Part shown: positions 11,741 through 22,990 of the stretch, piece after piece | Numbering within the stretch: position 1 is the stretch's first letter | Layout of the letters: each line of letters opens with the position of its first letter | The notes under the pieces: generated by a model | Database searches by the model: none | Told to the model about the DNA's origin: nothing | Seen by the model: the letters and a program-made list of their open reading frames with translations, nothing else | Assembly (NCBI RefSeq): GCF_023078275.1 | Contig: NC_062971.1 | Location: 16,368,001-16,432,000, forward strand | DNA: 64,000 nt | Source: Leguminivora glycinivorella | Lineage: Eukaryota; Arthropoda; Insecta; Lepidoptera; Tortricidae | Direction: 5' to 3' | Position numbers and translations under genes: made by a program

Positions 11741-12403
11741 AAACACACTCAGATTTGGTATACTAAATACCTATTATATAAAATAAATACCTATTAGTTG
11801 TAGTATAAAATAAATATTAGTTGTTAAGTTAGATGAAAATAAAATTTTCGAGATGATAAATGACGAGGTGTTCGTATGCTACGGGCCACGGGCCGCCGCG
11901 TGCGCACCTATAGTGGCTTCGCGAGCAAACAACTCCGAGGCCGGCCTTAAGGGAATTGTAGTATTTGTAGTGTTTATAATCATTAAATTTTACAAGTGGT
12001 AGGTAATCAAAAACATGGTCGTGCAAAATGAACTTTGCTACAATTCCCCGCAAACAAAAAAAATCACTTGTAGTGGCTTTTAATGCCAAAAATAATATTC
12101 TTATACGAGATCTAATAATAGGGTGCATTTGGGCACTAATTAAGGACTATTACTTTATATCCCTCTTGTAGGCGCTTTATAATGAGCTTTCTTGTCTTGT
12201 ACGTGCTTTATTATTATGACCTGTTGCGTGTCGTGTCGTGTCTGCAGTTAAACTTATAATGGCAAGAAAAGTGTTTTAAAAAGGTAATGTACTTATAAAA
12301 ATCATATTGAAATCTTTAACAAGTACAATAGCCCCGTTTTGTTACCAATTACCATCTGATGCAAGGGAGTACCTGGATATTGTACATAAACCTGGAATTT
12401 TTG
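11741..12403. other. Unassigned DNA
   Basis: A GC-rich patch at 11880-11945 lies in AT-rich sequence. No gene seen. Confidence 0.4.
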
Positions 12404-14030
12404 GCACATTTTTTATTTATCAAATTATCGCCACTCGTTTCGAACTTCCTTTTTAACCGCCTTCCAAATCTCAAAGGAAGGGGTTCTCAATTCGTCTGTA
12501 TTTTTTTAACCGCCTTCCAAATCTCAAAGGAAGGGGTTATCAAGTCGTCTGTATGTTTTTTTTTATTTTTTTTAATGTTTGTTCCTCGATATCTCCGTCG
12601 TTAGGAGACCGATTTTGAAAATTTTTTTTTTGATTGAATGTATATGCATACAGATTGGTCCCATTTTTCTCAGAACCCAGTTCTGATGATGGGATCCTGG
12701 AGAAATCGAGGGAACTCCTCAAATCTGAAAGGCATACATATGGTGATTTTTGTGTTTTTAAAGGAACAGCAGGCATTTACGTACGGAACAGTGACATTTG
12801 GTGCAGTGGAACTCCTGATGATGGTCAGAATGGAACTCCTCAAATCTGAACGGCACACTTATAGTGACTTTGGTATTTTTATAAGAACAGCATGCACTTA
12901 CGTCCAGAACAGTGATATTTGGTGCAGTGGAATTGCTGATGATGGTCAGAACGGAACTCCTCAAATCTGAACGGCACACTTATAGTGACTTTGGTATTTT
13001 TATAAGAACAGCATGCATTTACGTCCAGAACAGTGACATTTGGTGCAGTGGAACTGCTGATGAAGAGTGAGCCGCCCCTGGTTAGAGTTCCGTTTTGATA
13101 ATCATTCTCATCTGTAAGTACTTCAGAATTATCCAGATTTCAAAATTGGTTCAGAAATGACGGAGATATCGAATAACAAACATTAAAAAATATACAGACG
13201 AATTGATAACATAATCCAACATTTGAAAGTATTTATCACCAGAACCCCAAAGGAAGGCGGTTTTTTTTTTCTTAAAAATTATTTTGTATTTTTTTTAATG
13301 TTTGTTCCTCGATATCTCCGTCGTTACTGGACCGATTTTGAAAATTTTTTTTTTGATTGAATGTATATGCATACAGATTGGTCCCATTTTTCTCAGAACC
13401 CAGTTCTGATGATGGGATCCTGGAGAAATCGAGGGAACTCCTCAAATCTGAAAGGCATACATATGGTGATTTTTGTGTTTTTAAAGGAACAGTATGCATT
13501 TACGTACGGAATAGTGACATTTGGTGCAGTGGAACTCCTGATGATGGTCAGAATGGAACTCCTCAAATCTGAACGGCACACTTATAGTGACTTTGGTATT
13601 TTTATAAGAACAGCTTACACTTACGTCCAGAACAGTGACATTTTGTGCAGTGGAACTGCTGATGATGGTCAGAACGGAACTCCTCAAATCTGAACGGCAC
13701 ACTTATAGTGACTTTGGTATTTTTATAAGAACAGCATGCACTTACGTCTAGAACAGTGACATTTGGTGCAGTGGAACTGCTGATGAAGAGTGAGCCGCCC
13801 CTGGTTAGAGTTCCGTTTTGATAATCATTATCATCTGTAAGTACTTCAGAATCATCCAAATTTCAAAATTGGTTCAGAAATGACGGAGATATCGAATAAC
13901 AAACATTAAAAAATATACAGACGAATTGATAACATAATCCAACATTTGAAAGTGTTTATCACCAAAACCCCAAAGGAAGGCGGTTTTTTTTTCTCAAAAA
14001 TTATTTCGCACTTGTCTCGTAATGTACTAT
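12404..14030. mobile_element. Fold-back MITE (family R copy 3) split by an insertion
   Basis: ATTTATCAAATTATCGCCAC...CGAACTTCC at 12404-12450 matches the right half of the MITEs at 4630 and 20876. The continuation TCGCACTTGTCTCGTAATGT appears only at about 14008-14027. The roughly 1.55 kb between is a separate element (12454-13999). Confidence 0.7.
12454..13999. repeat. Fold-back element with internal 123-bp minisatellite, in tandem dimer form
   Basis: The outer end AACCGCCTTCC (12454, duplicated at 12508) is mirrored by GGAAGGCGGTT at about 13257 and 13977. Just inside, TTTGTTCCTCGATATCTCCG is mirrored by CGGAGATATCGAATAACAAA. The interior of each half has three imperfect copies of a 123-bp unit containing GGAACTCCTCAAATCTGAAC and TATAGTGACTTTGGTATTTT. 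The two halves are 723 bp apart and nearly identical, a recent duplication. The 60-110 residue frames here repeat with the DNA and are not genes. Confidence 0.8.
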
Positions 14031-14537
14031 TATGATTATTACTTACACGTTACACGCGATGACCATTATTACAATTCAACCATACAACAAATCATAATTA
14101 TAAAATTATATTTCTTTACAGGGCCCTGTCAAATATGCCAGCGATTCCATTCCCGCACATATTCTCGTAATATGATACAAAACACAAACCATCCATTAAA
14201 ATGTCCAAGTCTAAAATCATTAAGCTGATTTCTTCATGCGTTTACAAATTAGAAGCAATGTCGCAAAGGTCGTGAATAATAGGTGTGGTAAAAAATGAGT
14301 GATTTCTGTCGCTTAATCCGTCTGTCGGAGAATGCGCGGGGCGCGGGGATATTTGAATGCGCGCTTTGAGCTCAGCCGCCATCGCCATTCCGCTCGCACC
14401 GGCCGCTGCCCGCTGCGCTGGACAACGTAGGGGCACACCGGGAGCAGCTTCTAGATGTAACCATCCAGCAGCTTCAATGTAATTCAATCAATTTAATAAC
14501 ACACTATTAGTGGGTCAAAAGTTAAAACAAAGTTTAG
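14031..14537. other. Unassigned DNA with a GC-rich island
   Basis: 14325-14425 is strongly GC-rich (GCGCGGGGCGCGGGGATATT). No coding frame with a recognisable domain. Confidence 0.4.
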
Positions 14538-16418
14538 ATCTTCAAGAAAGTGTGTTTAACTGCCAAGAAAAACTTTATTAGTTCTAAATTGAAAGTGTCG
14601 GACAACAAAGTGAAAACAACTTGGAGTATTATAAATAAAGAAGCTGGTAAATGTAAATCACGCGATTGTCAAGTCAACATTGTATCAGATAATCAACAAA
14701 TAGTGTCGAACAGCGATGTTGCCTCGGCATTCGAAGATTATTTCTCAAATATAGCCGTTAACACCACAAAATGTTTACATTCTTCTGCGGCTCAAGCCCA
14801 TTCATTACTTTGTGCTAATGTTAAGAAATGTAATAATTCATTTGAATTTAGTCAAGTAGACTCTGTAAATATTGTTAAAACATTCAAGTCACTCAATTTA
14901 AAGAAAACGGAAGACTTATGGGGAACATCAGTTAAAGTAATTAGTCATGTCATAGATATAATAGCACCTTACTTGGCCGTAATATATAATATTTCAATTT
15001 CACAAGGCACCTTTCCAGATCTTATGAAATGTAGCAAAGTCATACCGCTTTTTAAATCGGGTGATTCGAGTGATATAACCAATTTCCGTCCCATATCAAT
15101 ACTTCCTGTACTAAGTAAAGTCTTTGAGAAGCTAATGTTAAATGATCTACTGGGACACTTCAACAGACATAGATTACTTACAAGCAAACAGTTCGGTTTC
15201 ACAAGGGGCCGTTCCACGACCGATGCTGCTTCGGTACTCATTAAACATATATATAATTTTTGGGAAAATTCTTGTGATGCAATTGGCATATTTTGTGATC
15301 TTTCAAAAGCCTTTGATTGTGTGGATCGTGGAACGCTCATTTTGAAATTAGAACATTATGGTTTGTCTATAAATGCCCTAAACTTTATGTCTTCTTACCT
15401 TAGCAATAGAACACAAACAGTAGTTGTTAACAAAACTCGCTCTAGCGGGACTGTAGTCCAATTAGGAGTGCCACAAGGCTCAATTTTAGGTCCATTCCTG
15501 TTTTTGGTTTATATAAATGATTTGCCATGTATAGTGAAAAACTTTTGTGAAATAGTACTTTTTGCTGATGATACATCACTGCTTTTTAATGTTGACCGAA
15601 AATCTACGGATTACAATGTAATTAATAGCACGTTAGCTGATGTACTGCAGTGGTTTACTGTCAACAATTTACTTCTTAATTCTAAGAAAACCAAATGTAT
15701 TCGATTTTCTCTGCCGAATGTTAAACCAATCGATACAAAAATACTTTTGAATGATGAATGCTTAGAGATGGTAGATACAACACTGTTTCTTGGTTTAACA
15801 TTGGACAAAAATCTACAATGGAGTCCTCATATAAGGAAACTAGCAAGCAAATTAAGTTCAGCCGCATACGCCGTTAGGAGAATCAGGCAACTGACTAATG
15901 TTGAGACAGCTCGCCTAGTGTATCATAGTTATTTTCACAGTGTAATGTCATACGGTATTCTGGTTTGGGGCAAAGCAGCTGACATACAGACTATCTTTGT
16001 ATTACAAAAGAGAGCCATTCGTTCTATTTACAACTTAGGAACACGTGAATCAGTAAGAGAACTCTTCAAAGAAATTAATATCTTAACTGTAGCTTCCCAA
16101 TACATTTATGATAGTATAATTTATGTTGTTAAGAATTTAGACTGTTTCACTAAGAATTCTGATATCCATAATTATAACACTAGAAACAAAAATAAGCTTG
16201 CCATAAAGAAGTTTCGTGTCCGTAAAGTACAGAAGTCATTTGTTGGGCAATGCATTCATTTTTATAATAAGTTACCTGACACTGCTTTGAGATTACCCCT
16301 CCCAGCTCTTAAGAACTACTTAAAAAAATCATTGATGTTAAAGGCTTATTACAGAGTCGAGGACTATTTGACAGACAAACATGCATGGCCCGAACCAGAA
16401 ACTACAAAAAACGAATAG
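14538..16418 (+). CDS. Reverse transcriptase of a LINE, N-terminally truncated
   Basis: The frame is open for 626 codons from 14538 and ends in TAG at 16416-16418. No ATG opens it; the first start-like codon is GTG at 14550, so this is the C-terminal part of a longer ORF2. Numbering from 14550, the reverse transcriptase core includes FRPISILPVLSKVFEK, the first catalytic Asp in FCDLSKAFD (D250), GVPQGSILGPFLFLVYINDL and the FADD box (residues 338-341, 15561-15572). It continues through a thumb-like region (FLGLTLDKNLQWSPHI) to a long C-terminal extension. No frameshift or internal stop is present, suggesting recent insertion. Without an endonuclease this copy should be inactive. Confidence 0.85.
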   Translation: MFKKVCLTAKKNFISSKLKVSDNKVKTTWSIINKEAGKCKSRDCQVNIVSDNQQIVSNSDVASAFEDYFSNIAVNTTKCLHSSAAQAHSLLCANVKKCNNSFEFSQVDSVNIVKTFKSLNLKKTEDLWGTSVKVISHVIDIIAPYLAVIYNISISQGTFPDLMKCSKVIPLFKSGDSSDITNFRPISILPVLSKVFEKLMLNDLLGHFNRHRLLTSKQFGFTRGRSTTDAASVLIKHIYNFWENSCDAIGIFCDLSKAFDCVDRGTLILKLEHYGLSINALNFMSSYLSNRTQTVVVNKTRSSGTVVQLGVPQGSILGPFLFLVYINDLPCIVKNFCEIVLFADDTSLLFNVDRKSTDYNVINSTLADVLQWFTVNNLLLNSKKTKCIRFSLPNVKPIDTKILLNDECLEMVDTTLFLGLTLDKNLQWSPHIRKLASKLSSAAYAVRRIRQLTNVETARLVYHSYFHSVMSYGILVWGKAADIQTIFVLQKRAIRSIYNLGTRESVRELFKEINILTVASQYIYDSIIYVVKNLDCFTKNSDIHNYNTRNKNKLAIKKFRVRKVQKSFVGQCIHFYNKLPDTALRLPLPALKNYLKKSLMLKAYYRVEDYLTDKHAWPEPETTKNE

Positions 16419-16932
16419 CAATTAAAATAATTGTATTATGTATAGAGGACACAGTTCAGATAAGAAAGCACATCAAATATTTTATATTTTATGTTGTGTA
16501 GGTAAATTACATATTTAATGATATTGAGATTCATATTATCTTTTTCTTCTATGACAATTTGATATGTTTTCTCTGAAGAAGAACGACGTATTATTAAGCA
16601 ATAATATAATTTATTGAAATTGATTTCCATAGAGTACCTAGTCTGTTCATATTCTTTGATGAATACTTTTGCATGTTAAATTGTATGTTGTTATTTAATG
16701 CATGTTAATTATAAGATGTAATGTTTTGAAAAGAAGTTGCCCGCCGAGTTTCTTGCCGGTCCCATAGTGGATACCCCCCTCCCAACTGAGGGGGGACTGA
16801 AATCTTCTCGAGGCTGAGGCGTAGGGTTAGAGCCGGCGTAGCTTTATTTGACGTTCATATGCGCATTGTAATATGCCTACTTGAAAAATAAATATTTCAT
16901 TTTCATTTCATTTTCATTTCATTTTCATTTTC
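14538..16932 (+). mobile_element. 5'-truncated non-LTR retrotransposon (LINE, CR1/Jockey-like)
   Basis: An open reverse transcriptase frame is followed by a roughly 510-bp 3' untranslated region and a tail of (TTTCATTTTCA)n at about 16888-16932. There is no apurinic endonuclease domain or ORF1 upstream. The frame is open only from a TAG at 14535-14537, so the copy is 5'-truncated, the usual outcome of target-primed reverse transcription. Confidence 0.85.
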
Positions 16933-17610
16933 CTGTCTTCCCAAAAGGTGTAGACAGAGAAAATGAAACAGCTTAAGCTTCAGTCAACTCTTGGCAATTA
17001 AGAGATCGCGGTCTTCAACCTCCTTCAGGCCGGGGGATCGATCTGGGAGGATCACATGTTCTTGCTTCATATTTCTGAACTATGCATATTAGGTACTTTA
17101 TATTACTATGTCACTTCTTGCTAAAAATGGAACCGACCGCAGGTAGTAGCTAGAGGCATCAGAGAAGTTTGAAATTGACAGTTTTTAAGATATGTTGTTT
17201 TCTTGAAACACTGTTCTAAAATGAGCATATTATGTATTAAATGACTCGGTGTGTCCGTCGTCAGTGGCTAACAAGGGGCAATGAATGCGCAAGTTTTTGT
17301 CGCGAGGTAACGCCGCGCGCCGCCTGCGCAGCGACCGGACCAAATATTCAGGGATAGTTTTTCGGCGCTTTGAATAAATGAAATATTCATTTTTATTCAA
17401 AATCTGATCGGCTGTATTAGGTCATGGTAGGTTAGGACTCAATGCAAAAACCTCATTGTTACATTCCTGGGGACAGCGCGTGGACCAAGTATTCTGATCA
17501 CATCAATAATATCCATATTAAATATTGATGTGATTATAATCATATATAGCAACATAACAAATCGAAATAGCTAATGGCTATGTATTATGATATGGCCTGT
17601 AATCCATCCA
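16933..17610. other. Unassigned DNA with a GC-rich island
   Basis: 16935-17060 looks like a SINE or gene relic but I cannot assign it. 17275-17345 is GC-rich (ACGCCGCGCGCCGCCTGCGC). Confidence 0.4.
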
Positions 17611-17641
17611 TCCATACTAATATTATAAATGCGAAAGTAAC

Positions 17642-17694
<53 letters not shown>

Positions 17695-17906
17695 TACGCT
17701 TTCCCGCTTAAACCACGCAACCGATTTTGATGAAATTTGAAACAGACAATCTTTAGACCCTGAGACAGAACATAGGCTACTTTTTATTTCGAAAAAAAGG
17801 CATGAAGGGGTTGAAAAAGAGGTTGAAAGTTTGCATGGGATTTCTTAATTTTAAATGATAAAACCATGAAACTTTATATTTTAGCACTTGATAAGAAATC
17901 ATTAAA

Positions 17907-18196
17907 CATATATTTAAAGTCACATACAGGTCGAACGCGATTAAAATAACCTTTAAAATAAACATCGTGGGAAATAAACATTAACTAAAAGCGGGTAGAT
18001 TATATTTATTTGTCTACCCCGAACATTTATATAAATTAATATCGGGTAGTTTTGTGTTGTTTACATCTCCGGTGACATTTTGCCGGGACGTCAGTCTTCC
18101 GCGACCACGGCCAGTGCAACCTGGCCGAAACGTTGGGAAAAAAGACAAAAATAATGTTAATTAATCGCGTTCGACCTGTATGTGACTTTAAATATG
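17907..18196. mobile_element. MITE with long inverted ends, nested in the Helitron
   Basis: ATATTTAAAGTCACATACAG (continuing to GATTA, 17907-17941) is perfectly mirrored by TAATCGCGTTCGACCTGTAT...AAATAT at about 18163-18196. The interior includes GGCCGAAACGTTGGGAAAAA. CATTAAACAT occurs at about 17900 and 18229, close to but not exactly at the ends. Confidence 0.85.
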
Positions 18197-18239
18197 TGTA
18201 CAAAGCGCGAGAACTTAAAGTGTTATATCATTAAACATC

Positions 18240-18417
18240 TTGATAAGGGATAGGGATAGCGATAGGGATAGCGATAGGGAAAGCGATAGGGATAGCGATA
18301 GGGATAGCGATAGGGATAGCGGTAGCGATAGCGATAGCGATAGCCTTAGCGATAGCGATAGCGATAGCGTTAGCGATAGCGATACGGATACGGATACGGA
18401 TACGGATAATATGGGTA
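18240..18417. repeat. Hexamer satellite (GATAGC/GATAGG/GATACG)n
   Basis: About 30 hexamers grade from alternating GATAGG/GATAGC through GATAGC to GATACG. Both strands read through as low-complexity Asp-Arg/Asp-Ser or Ser-Leu repeats, an artefact of a period divisible by three. Confidence 0.9.
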
Positions 18418-18916
18418 TCGTTAGAGGGATACGGATAATCGGTCGGCGGTCTCTTACAATCAATGTGCTCTAAGACGATCGTTGTTTGCTTGCTTGAAGA
18501 TTACGTTTGCGATAAGTATAAGCAAAATGTAAAAAATTGTAAGGGATAATAGAAAAAAGTACTTTTTACCCACCGATCATAGTGTCGAAATACGGGCTAT
18601 GTGGGATGTTTATAAAGGTTTCCCAGCGTATATAGAATTACCTACGCTGTGGTCGATGTGTAATATTTCTACAATCATTGCAAGCAAAAGTATTATGTGC
18701 AATCGAAATAATCGCAGATAAATATACCTACAGAGAAACCTACGGTCCCTACGGATCCAAATGAAAATCTTAATGAATACTTTTATTACGCGGGCGAAGC
18801 CGCGGGTAAAAGCTAGTTGAGAATAAAGATGATGAATTTATTTAGTCAAAATCATCAAGTAAAGCTAGTGATACATAAATGCAGATAAATAAATAATAAA
18901 TAAATAAATAAATATT

Positions 18917-19030
18917 ACAGGACATTCTTACACAGATTGACTAAGTCCCACGGTAAGCTCAAGAAGGCTTGTGTTGTGGGTACTCAGACAACGCGCAACG
19001 ATATATATAATATACAAATAGATAAGCTTC
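18917..19030 (-). mobile_element. SINE tail fragment
   Basis: CACAGATTGACTAAGTCCCA and GGGTACTCAGACAACG match the segment at 54013-54075, which continues into the tRNA-derived SINE there. Only the 3' part is present. Confidence 0.6.
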
Positions 19031-20094
19031 ATCATTATAATTATCCCATCGTAGAGTACGTGCGACTAAGTATTCTCCGAGAACAACTAGGGAACAAATC
19101 AAATTATTTTATTGAATATTTTTTTTTGATTTGTTATTTTTCCAAGCACACTACTATATATAAATTATAAATTGAAATAGATATCATACACGAAAGAAAA
19201 AACGGCAGGCCCACTGGTGGCCGCCGGCTGAGAAAACAATAGGAATAAAAGCTTCATCACCAAAGCGGCAGCAGCTAAAATAGTAATCACAAAGCCTAAC
19301 ATTTAACAACCTTCTTGCCAGAGATTTAAACACTCACGCGCAGTTAGATTGGATCTAAACGTCTTTGCATCGTCTCCCACGGACGAGCTCGGGCAAAAAC
19401 TAAACGCAGGGCGGGCGCGGGCGACCGGAGGCGAGAGGGGTCGGATTATTCGCGCGTCCGCCGCCGCGTGCATACTGATGCTGCGTAATTGTTGCGAGCA
19501 AAAACTAAACGTATGATAATCGAGGAAATGCCGCCTCGGTCGAGATCTGCACAGGCATCCGATTCTACAGATTTCAGCTTCATTTTAATTATAGGTATAC
19601 GCAACGCTTGTCACATGCCACAAAAAGTATATCTGCGCGTCGGCCCTAACAATACGCGTGGATACATAATGCATCGTCCTCCGTGCAATTATGCATGCGC
19701 AAATATGAGTGATCTCCGCGAGCATCTCGGGACAATGGCGGCGCATATGCATGAGATGGTTTTTGCCACCCTCCCCCCTCTCTCCTGTCCCTTGCCCCTT
19801 TCTTCCGAGTACGTGGACGATGGTTTAATTGCAGTAATCGCTGCCTGTCATTTGCCTCCGAGCTGATTTAAACGCCATTCTTGGTTTTTGTATGGCTGAG
19901 AGGGCTCCGCTGCTTTGCTTGGTAAACATAACTAGTTTGCTTGCTTGTCACATGTCTTTCTTACCTAGAGCAATCCAGCTTCCTTCGTTTGGCATGCATT
20001 GGTTTCCTGTTTCTACTGAAAAGAACAGAAATCAAGCATGCACTTGTCTGGTGCCTATACGACATATACACCTACACACCGAAGATAGTCCTTA
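19031..20094. other. Unassigned DNA with a GC-rich island
   Basis: 19375-19480 is GC-rich. A 125-codon frame at 19489-19866 lacks an ATG at its head and any recognisable domain; I do not call it. Confidence 0.4.
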
Positions 20095-20245
20095 GCATAA
20101 TCATTGTAGTAGCGTAATACTTTAGTTAGAACTTAGAATTAGTATTATCAATTGTAATTTCAGTTCAACTTGTATATTGACGTGTAAAAGTGCCCTATGT
20201 GGCCTATTTGCTGAATAAATGATTTGTAATTTGTAATTTGTTAGT
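20095..20245 (+). mobile_element. 3' end of a non-LTR retrotransposon
   Basis: GTGTAAAAGTGCCCTATGTG...CTGAATAAATGA followed by (TTTGTAA)n matches the fragment ending at 5160. Only the 3' untranslated end and tail are present. Confidence 0.6.
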
Positions 20246-20875
20246 TTAAAAACTTGTCATTGTGTATATATTTGTTCTAATATCTTGCTAACACTAAACT
20301 AAAAAATAAATCAATAATAACATCAGTATCATTACTCACAGTAACTTCTTCAGAACCACTTTAATCTTAATGAATACAGATTGATTCCCATCCAAGACTC
20401 ACGGTGGAAAATTGTTTTAACGAAACTGTAAACCAGCTCAGCGTTAGATCGTGAATTTATTTATAGAAATAATATTTGTGTAAACGCTCGACAATTTAAC
20501 ACTTTGTATTAAAATGCAGTTACCGTGATGTCTTGCAGGACGTGATAGGGAAGGTATTGGCTTGGTAATATGAGCTTGGATTATGGTAATGTAGCAAGTG
20601 CAATAAAGGAGCGGATCTTCTCACGCGCGCGAAAGGGGGGAAGGGGGAGCGGGGAGGGGGTGTGCGCGGGCGCAATATTGCCGTATTGTAATTGCGTGTG
20701 GCTCGGAGTGCCATAAAGCAAAGTGCCCGAGTTTGAATATCGGCTCCCCGTGCAATGCGCCAAGGTAAGTAACTAAATACTGAACCTGTGGGTGAAAGTG
20801 TGGTTCCTGACCTTTTTATACACCGTGTTTTTTTTTGTTTTCCGTTCGAAACTTTGGATGGTCATCTGTACTGAA
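20246..20875. other. Unassigned DNA with GC-rich block and a strong splice-donor match
   Basis: 20615-20680 is very G-rich. About 85 bp further, CAAG|GTAAGTAA at 20761-20772 is an excellent donor consensus on the plus strand. A non-coding first exon is possible, but no TATA box, ATG or partner acceptor can be tied to it. Confidence 0.3.
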
Positions 20876-21005
20876 AAACGTCGTACGATAGCTACACGTG
20901 TGAAAACGAAATTCGTAACTCATGTCGATTTAAAACATCGTCGTGTTTTAATTTATCGCCACTCGTTTCGGACTTCCTTTTTTCCGCACTAGTACCGTAA
21001 TTTAC
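20876..21005. mobile_element. Fold-back MITE, family R copy 2
   Basis: GTCGTACGATAGCTACACGT...GAAATTCGTAACTC and TTTATCGCCACTCGTTTCGG...CGCACTAGTACCGTAATTTA match the copy at 4630-4773 in the same orientation. Confidence 0.7.
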
Positions 21006-21548
21006 TATTAACAGCAAGCTAAAATAAACTTCATTTTTAACCAATGGATGGAAAACATTAATTTCAATTGATTGTTTGGTATGTTTGATTTATGTATTTG
21101 GAATGTGGTTCTTACATTTCTAATAAACTTGACTGAGTAAAGTAAGTACTTAATATATTTTGTAGGAGAAATGACATACCGCTGCGGTAATAAAGCGCAT
21201 TGTTCTTTTTCGTATTTAGTTCGCATGCGTTCAACGCTGTGCCTAACACATAAACAACCGCGCGATTTAAAAAATGTGAAATATGTATTATTGCATTTTT
21301 ATTGTTGCCACGGCAGGATGGTAGCAAGCTCGCTAAGAAAATTAAATATTATATTCAAAGGTTAAAGAATAAGTCATTAGTTACCCTGCATACCTACTGT
21401 GCTTACATATTCGGGTTTCCTATTGTATAGTATACGATAGAAATTCTTCTGACAGCATAGGTTTTTAAATTTCCTATGGGAGAGTAAATTTTTACCATAG
21501 CATTTTGTTTTATTTTTAGTACCAATATATAATTTTAAGATTATTATA
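21006..21548. other. AT-rich DNA without recognised features
   Basis: No supported gene or repeat. Confidence 0.4.
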
Positions 21549-21822
21549 CAGCAGTTCTCAAAAAGTTTGTACATAGCCACGTCTGCAAATTTTAATTGAT
21601 CCTATTTTGTTACCAACATTTAGTGATATAAGTCGACTTTCGTAAGATATATACAGGATAATTGTTATTGGTTAAGAAAATATAGATACTAGAGAACCTT
21701 AATGACCAAATAAAACTTACTAAAATCTCAATTCAAGAAATAAATCTTGGTAACAAAAAAGTAATAATAAAAACAAATTTAATTTTTCCTTAATTTTTGT
21801 ACATTTTTTTCGAGAACAGCAC
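21549..21822. mobile_element. MITE, family G copy 2
   Basis: It is inverted relative to the copy at 7395-7669 and shares GATATATACAGGATAATTGT and GATACTAGAGAACCTTAATG. Its ends are eroded, and no flanking 4-bp duplication is clear. Confidence 0.75.
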
Positions 21823-22125
21823 TAATAAGTAATGTGATGTTCACCCAGTTATTGGCTTTTGATTTTATAAATAGTGGTACCTACTTAATAACATCATCAT
21901 AATAACATATTAACATGAAACATAATAATTATTAAACATATTTCATGTCAATATAATTATTATTATGATATTAGGTATTTACTGTAAAGAGGCAAACCAA
22001 TGATGTTCGCTAACGGCCACGACGACATTTTTAAAGCTGGACCAGAAATATGTATATGATTATTGTCAAGAAGCGCTGTTATTCTTATGATATATGGGGT
22101 GACAGTTCAGTTCAGTATGAAGATA
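21823..22125. other. AT-rich DNA without recognised features
   Basis: Nothing supported. Confidence 0.4.
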
Positions 22126-22382
22126 ACCTAACCACAAAATTAAAATTTGGAAAAAACTCCGATATAGTGGACGATTTTCATGAAACTAAGGCTAAGAACA
22201 CTCCCGACTAACTCAACTTTCAAACAAAAAAAAAAACTTAATCTAAATTGGTTCGGGATAAGTTCCGTTCGGGAGCTACGATGCCACAGACAGACACACA
22301 CACACACAGAGACAGATAAACAGACAGACAGACAGGCGGACGGACAGACATACAGATATACAAACACACACGTCAAACTTAA
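22126..22382 (+). mobile_element. Microsatellite-bearing element, family C copy 2
   Basis: It has the same body as 3901-4182 (CATGAAACTAAGGCTAAGAA, GAACACTCCCGACTAACTCA, (CAGA)n) but lacks the terminal hairpin, so it is 3'-truncated. The overlapping 96-135 residue frames come from the repeat. Confidence 0.7.
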
Positions 22383-22878
22383 TAATAATATGTCTAATGA
22401 AATTCTGCAAGATGGCGCGTTGTCATACATTTCTGGTCGGGCTTTAAATATTTTATATGGAACTTTAGATTGGCGAGGCAGTAACTTACCAGCATGCGCC
22501 CGCGCCGCTGATAATCTAGTTAAATTTATTTATTGGCCAGCGGGCACGCTCACGGCCCCACGCGCCCGCAAAAAGAAGATCCGCTAAAATATAGCCTTAA
22601 TAACTAGCCTGCCCGTCGGGAACACTAGGCGGAAGCCCGATGCCTTTTAATGACAATATTATTTTCGGATAAAATCAAAAACCTATTGTCATATTAGAAT
22701 GTAGTTATAAGTAGGCGATGATGACATGATGTAAGTTGCATCGGGATTATACATGAATATCTTTCTCTCAACCTCATCAGGCTTTTGCGTCTATTGCAGC
22801 TGATTTACACATTGCTGTTTAGACAACAGATTTGACTGTGGAGGCCGATTTCCGAGCGGCACGACCTGCCATACTTTT
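22383..22878. other. Unassigned DNA
   Basis: GC-rich patch near 22490-22580. No gene seen. Confidence 0.4.
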
Positions 22879-22952
22879 AACCCCCGACGCAAAAACGAAG
22901 GGGTGTTATAAGTTTGACGTGTCTGTCTGTCTGTCTGTCTGTCTATCTGTCC

Positions 22953-22990
<38 letters not shown>

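Larger units (their letters stand above)
17611..18816 (+). mobile_element. Non-autonomous Helitron carrying a satellite and a nested MITE
   Basis: It starts TCCATACTAATATTATAAAT after A (17610) and ends with hairpin CGGGCGAAGCCGCGGGTAAA and CTAG (18813-18816) before T, so both ends and the A|T target fit a complete Helitron. A (GTCT)n tract follows the start. The interior includes a MITE (17907-18196) and about 180 bp of hexamer satellite (18240-18417). No Rep or helicase is encoded. Confidence 0.85.

Noticed and set aside
12359..13859. A series of paired 60-110-residue frames
   Set aside because: They repeat with the 123-bp and 723-bp DNA repeats on both strands and contain no domain.
18215..18473. 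Asp/Arg/Ser-rich and Ser/Leu-rich frames
   Set aside because: Direct translation of a hexamer satellite inside a Helitron.
19489..19866. 125-codon plus-strand frame
   Set aside because: No ATG at its head, unusual composition, no domain, and no splice sites or neighbours to support it.
22180..22587. 135-codon frame
   Set aside because: Most of it is the family C repeat and its (CAGA)n tract.
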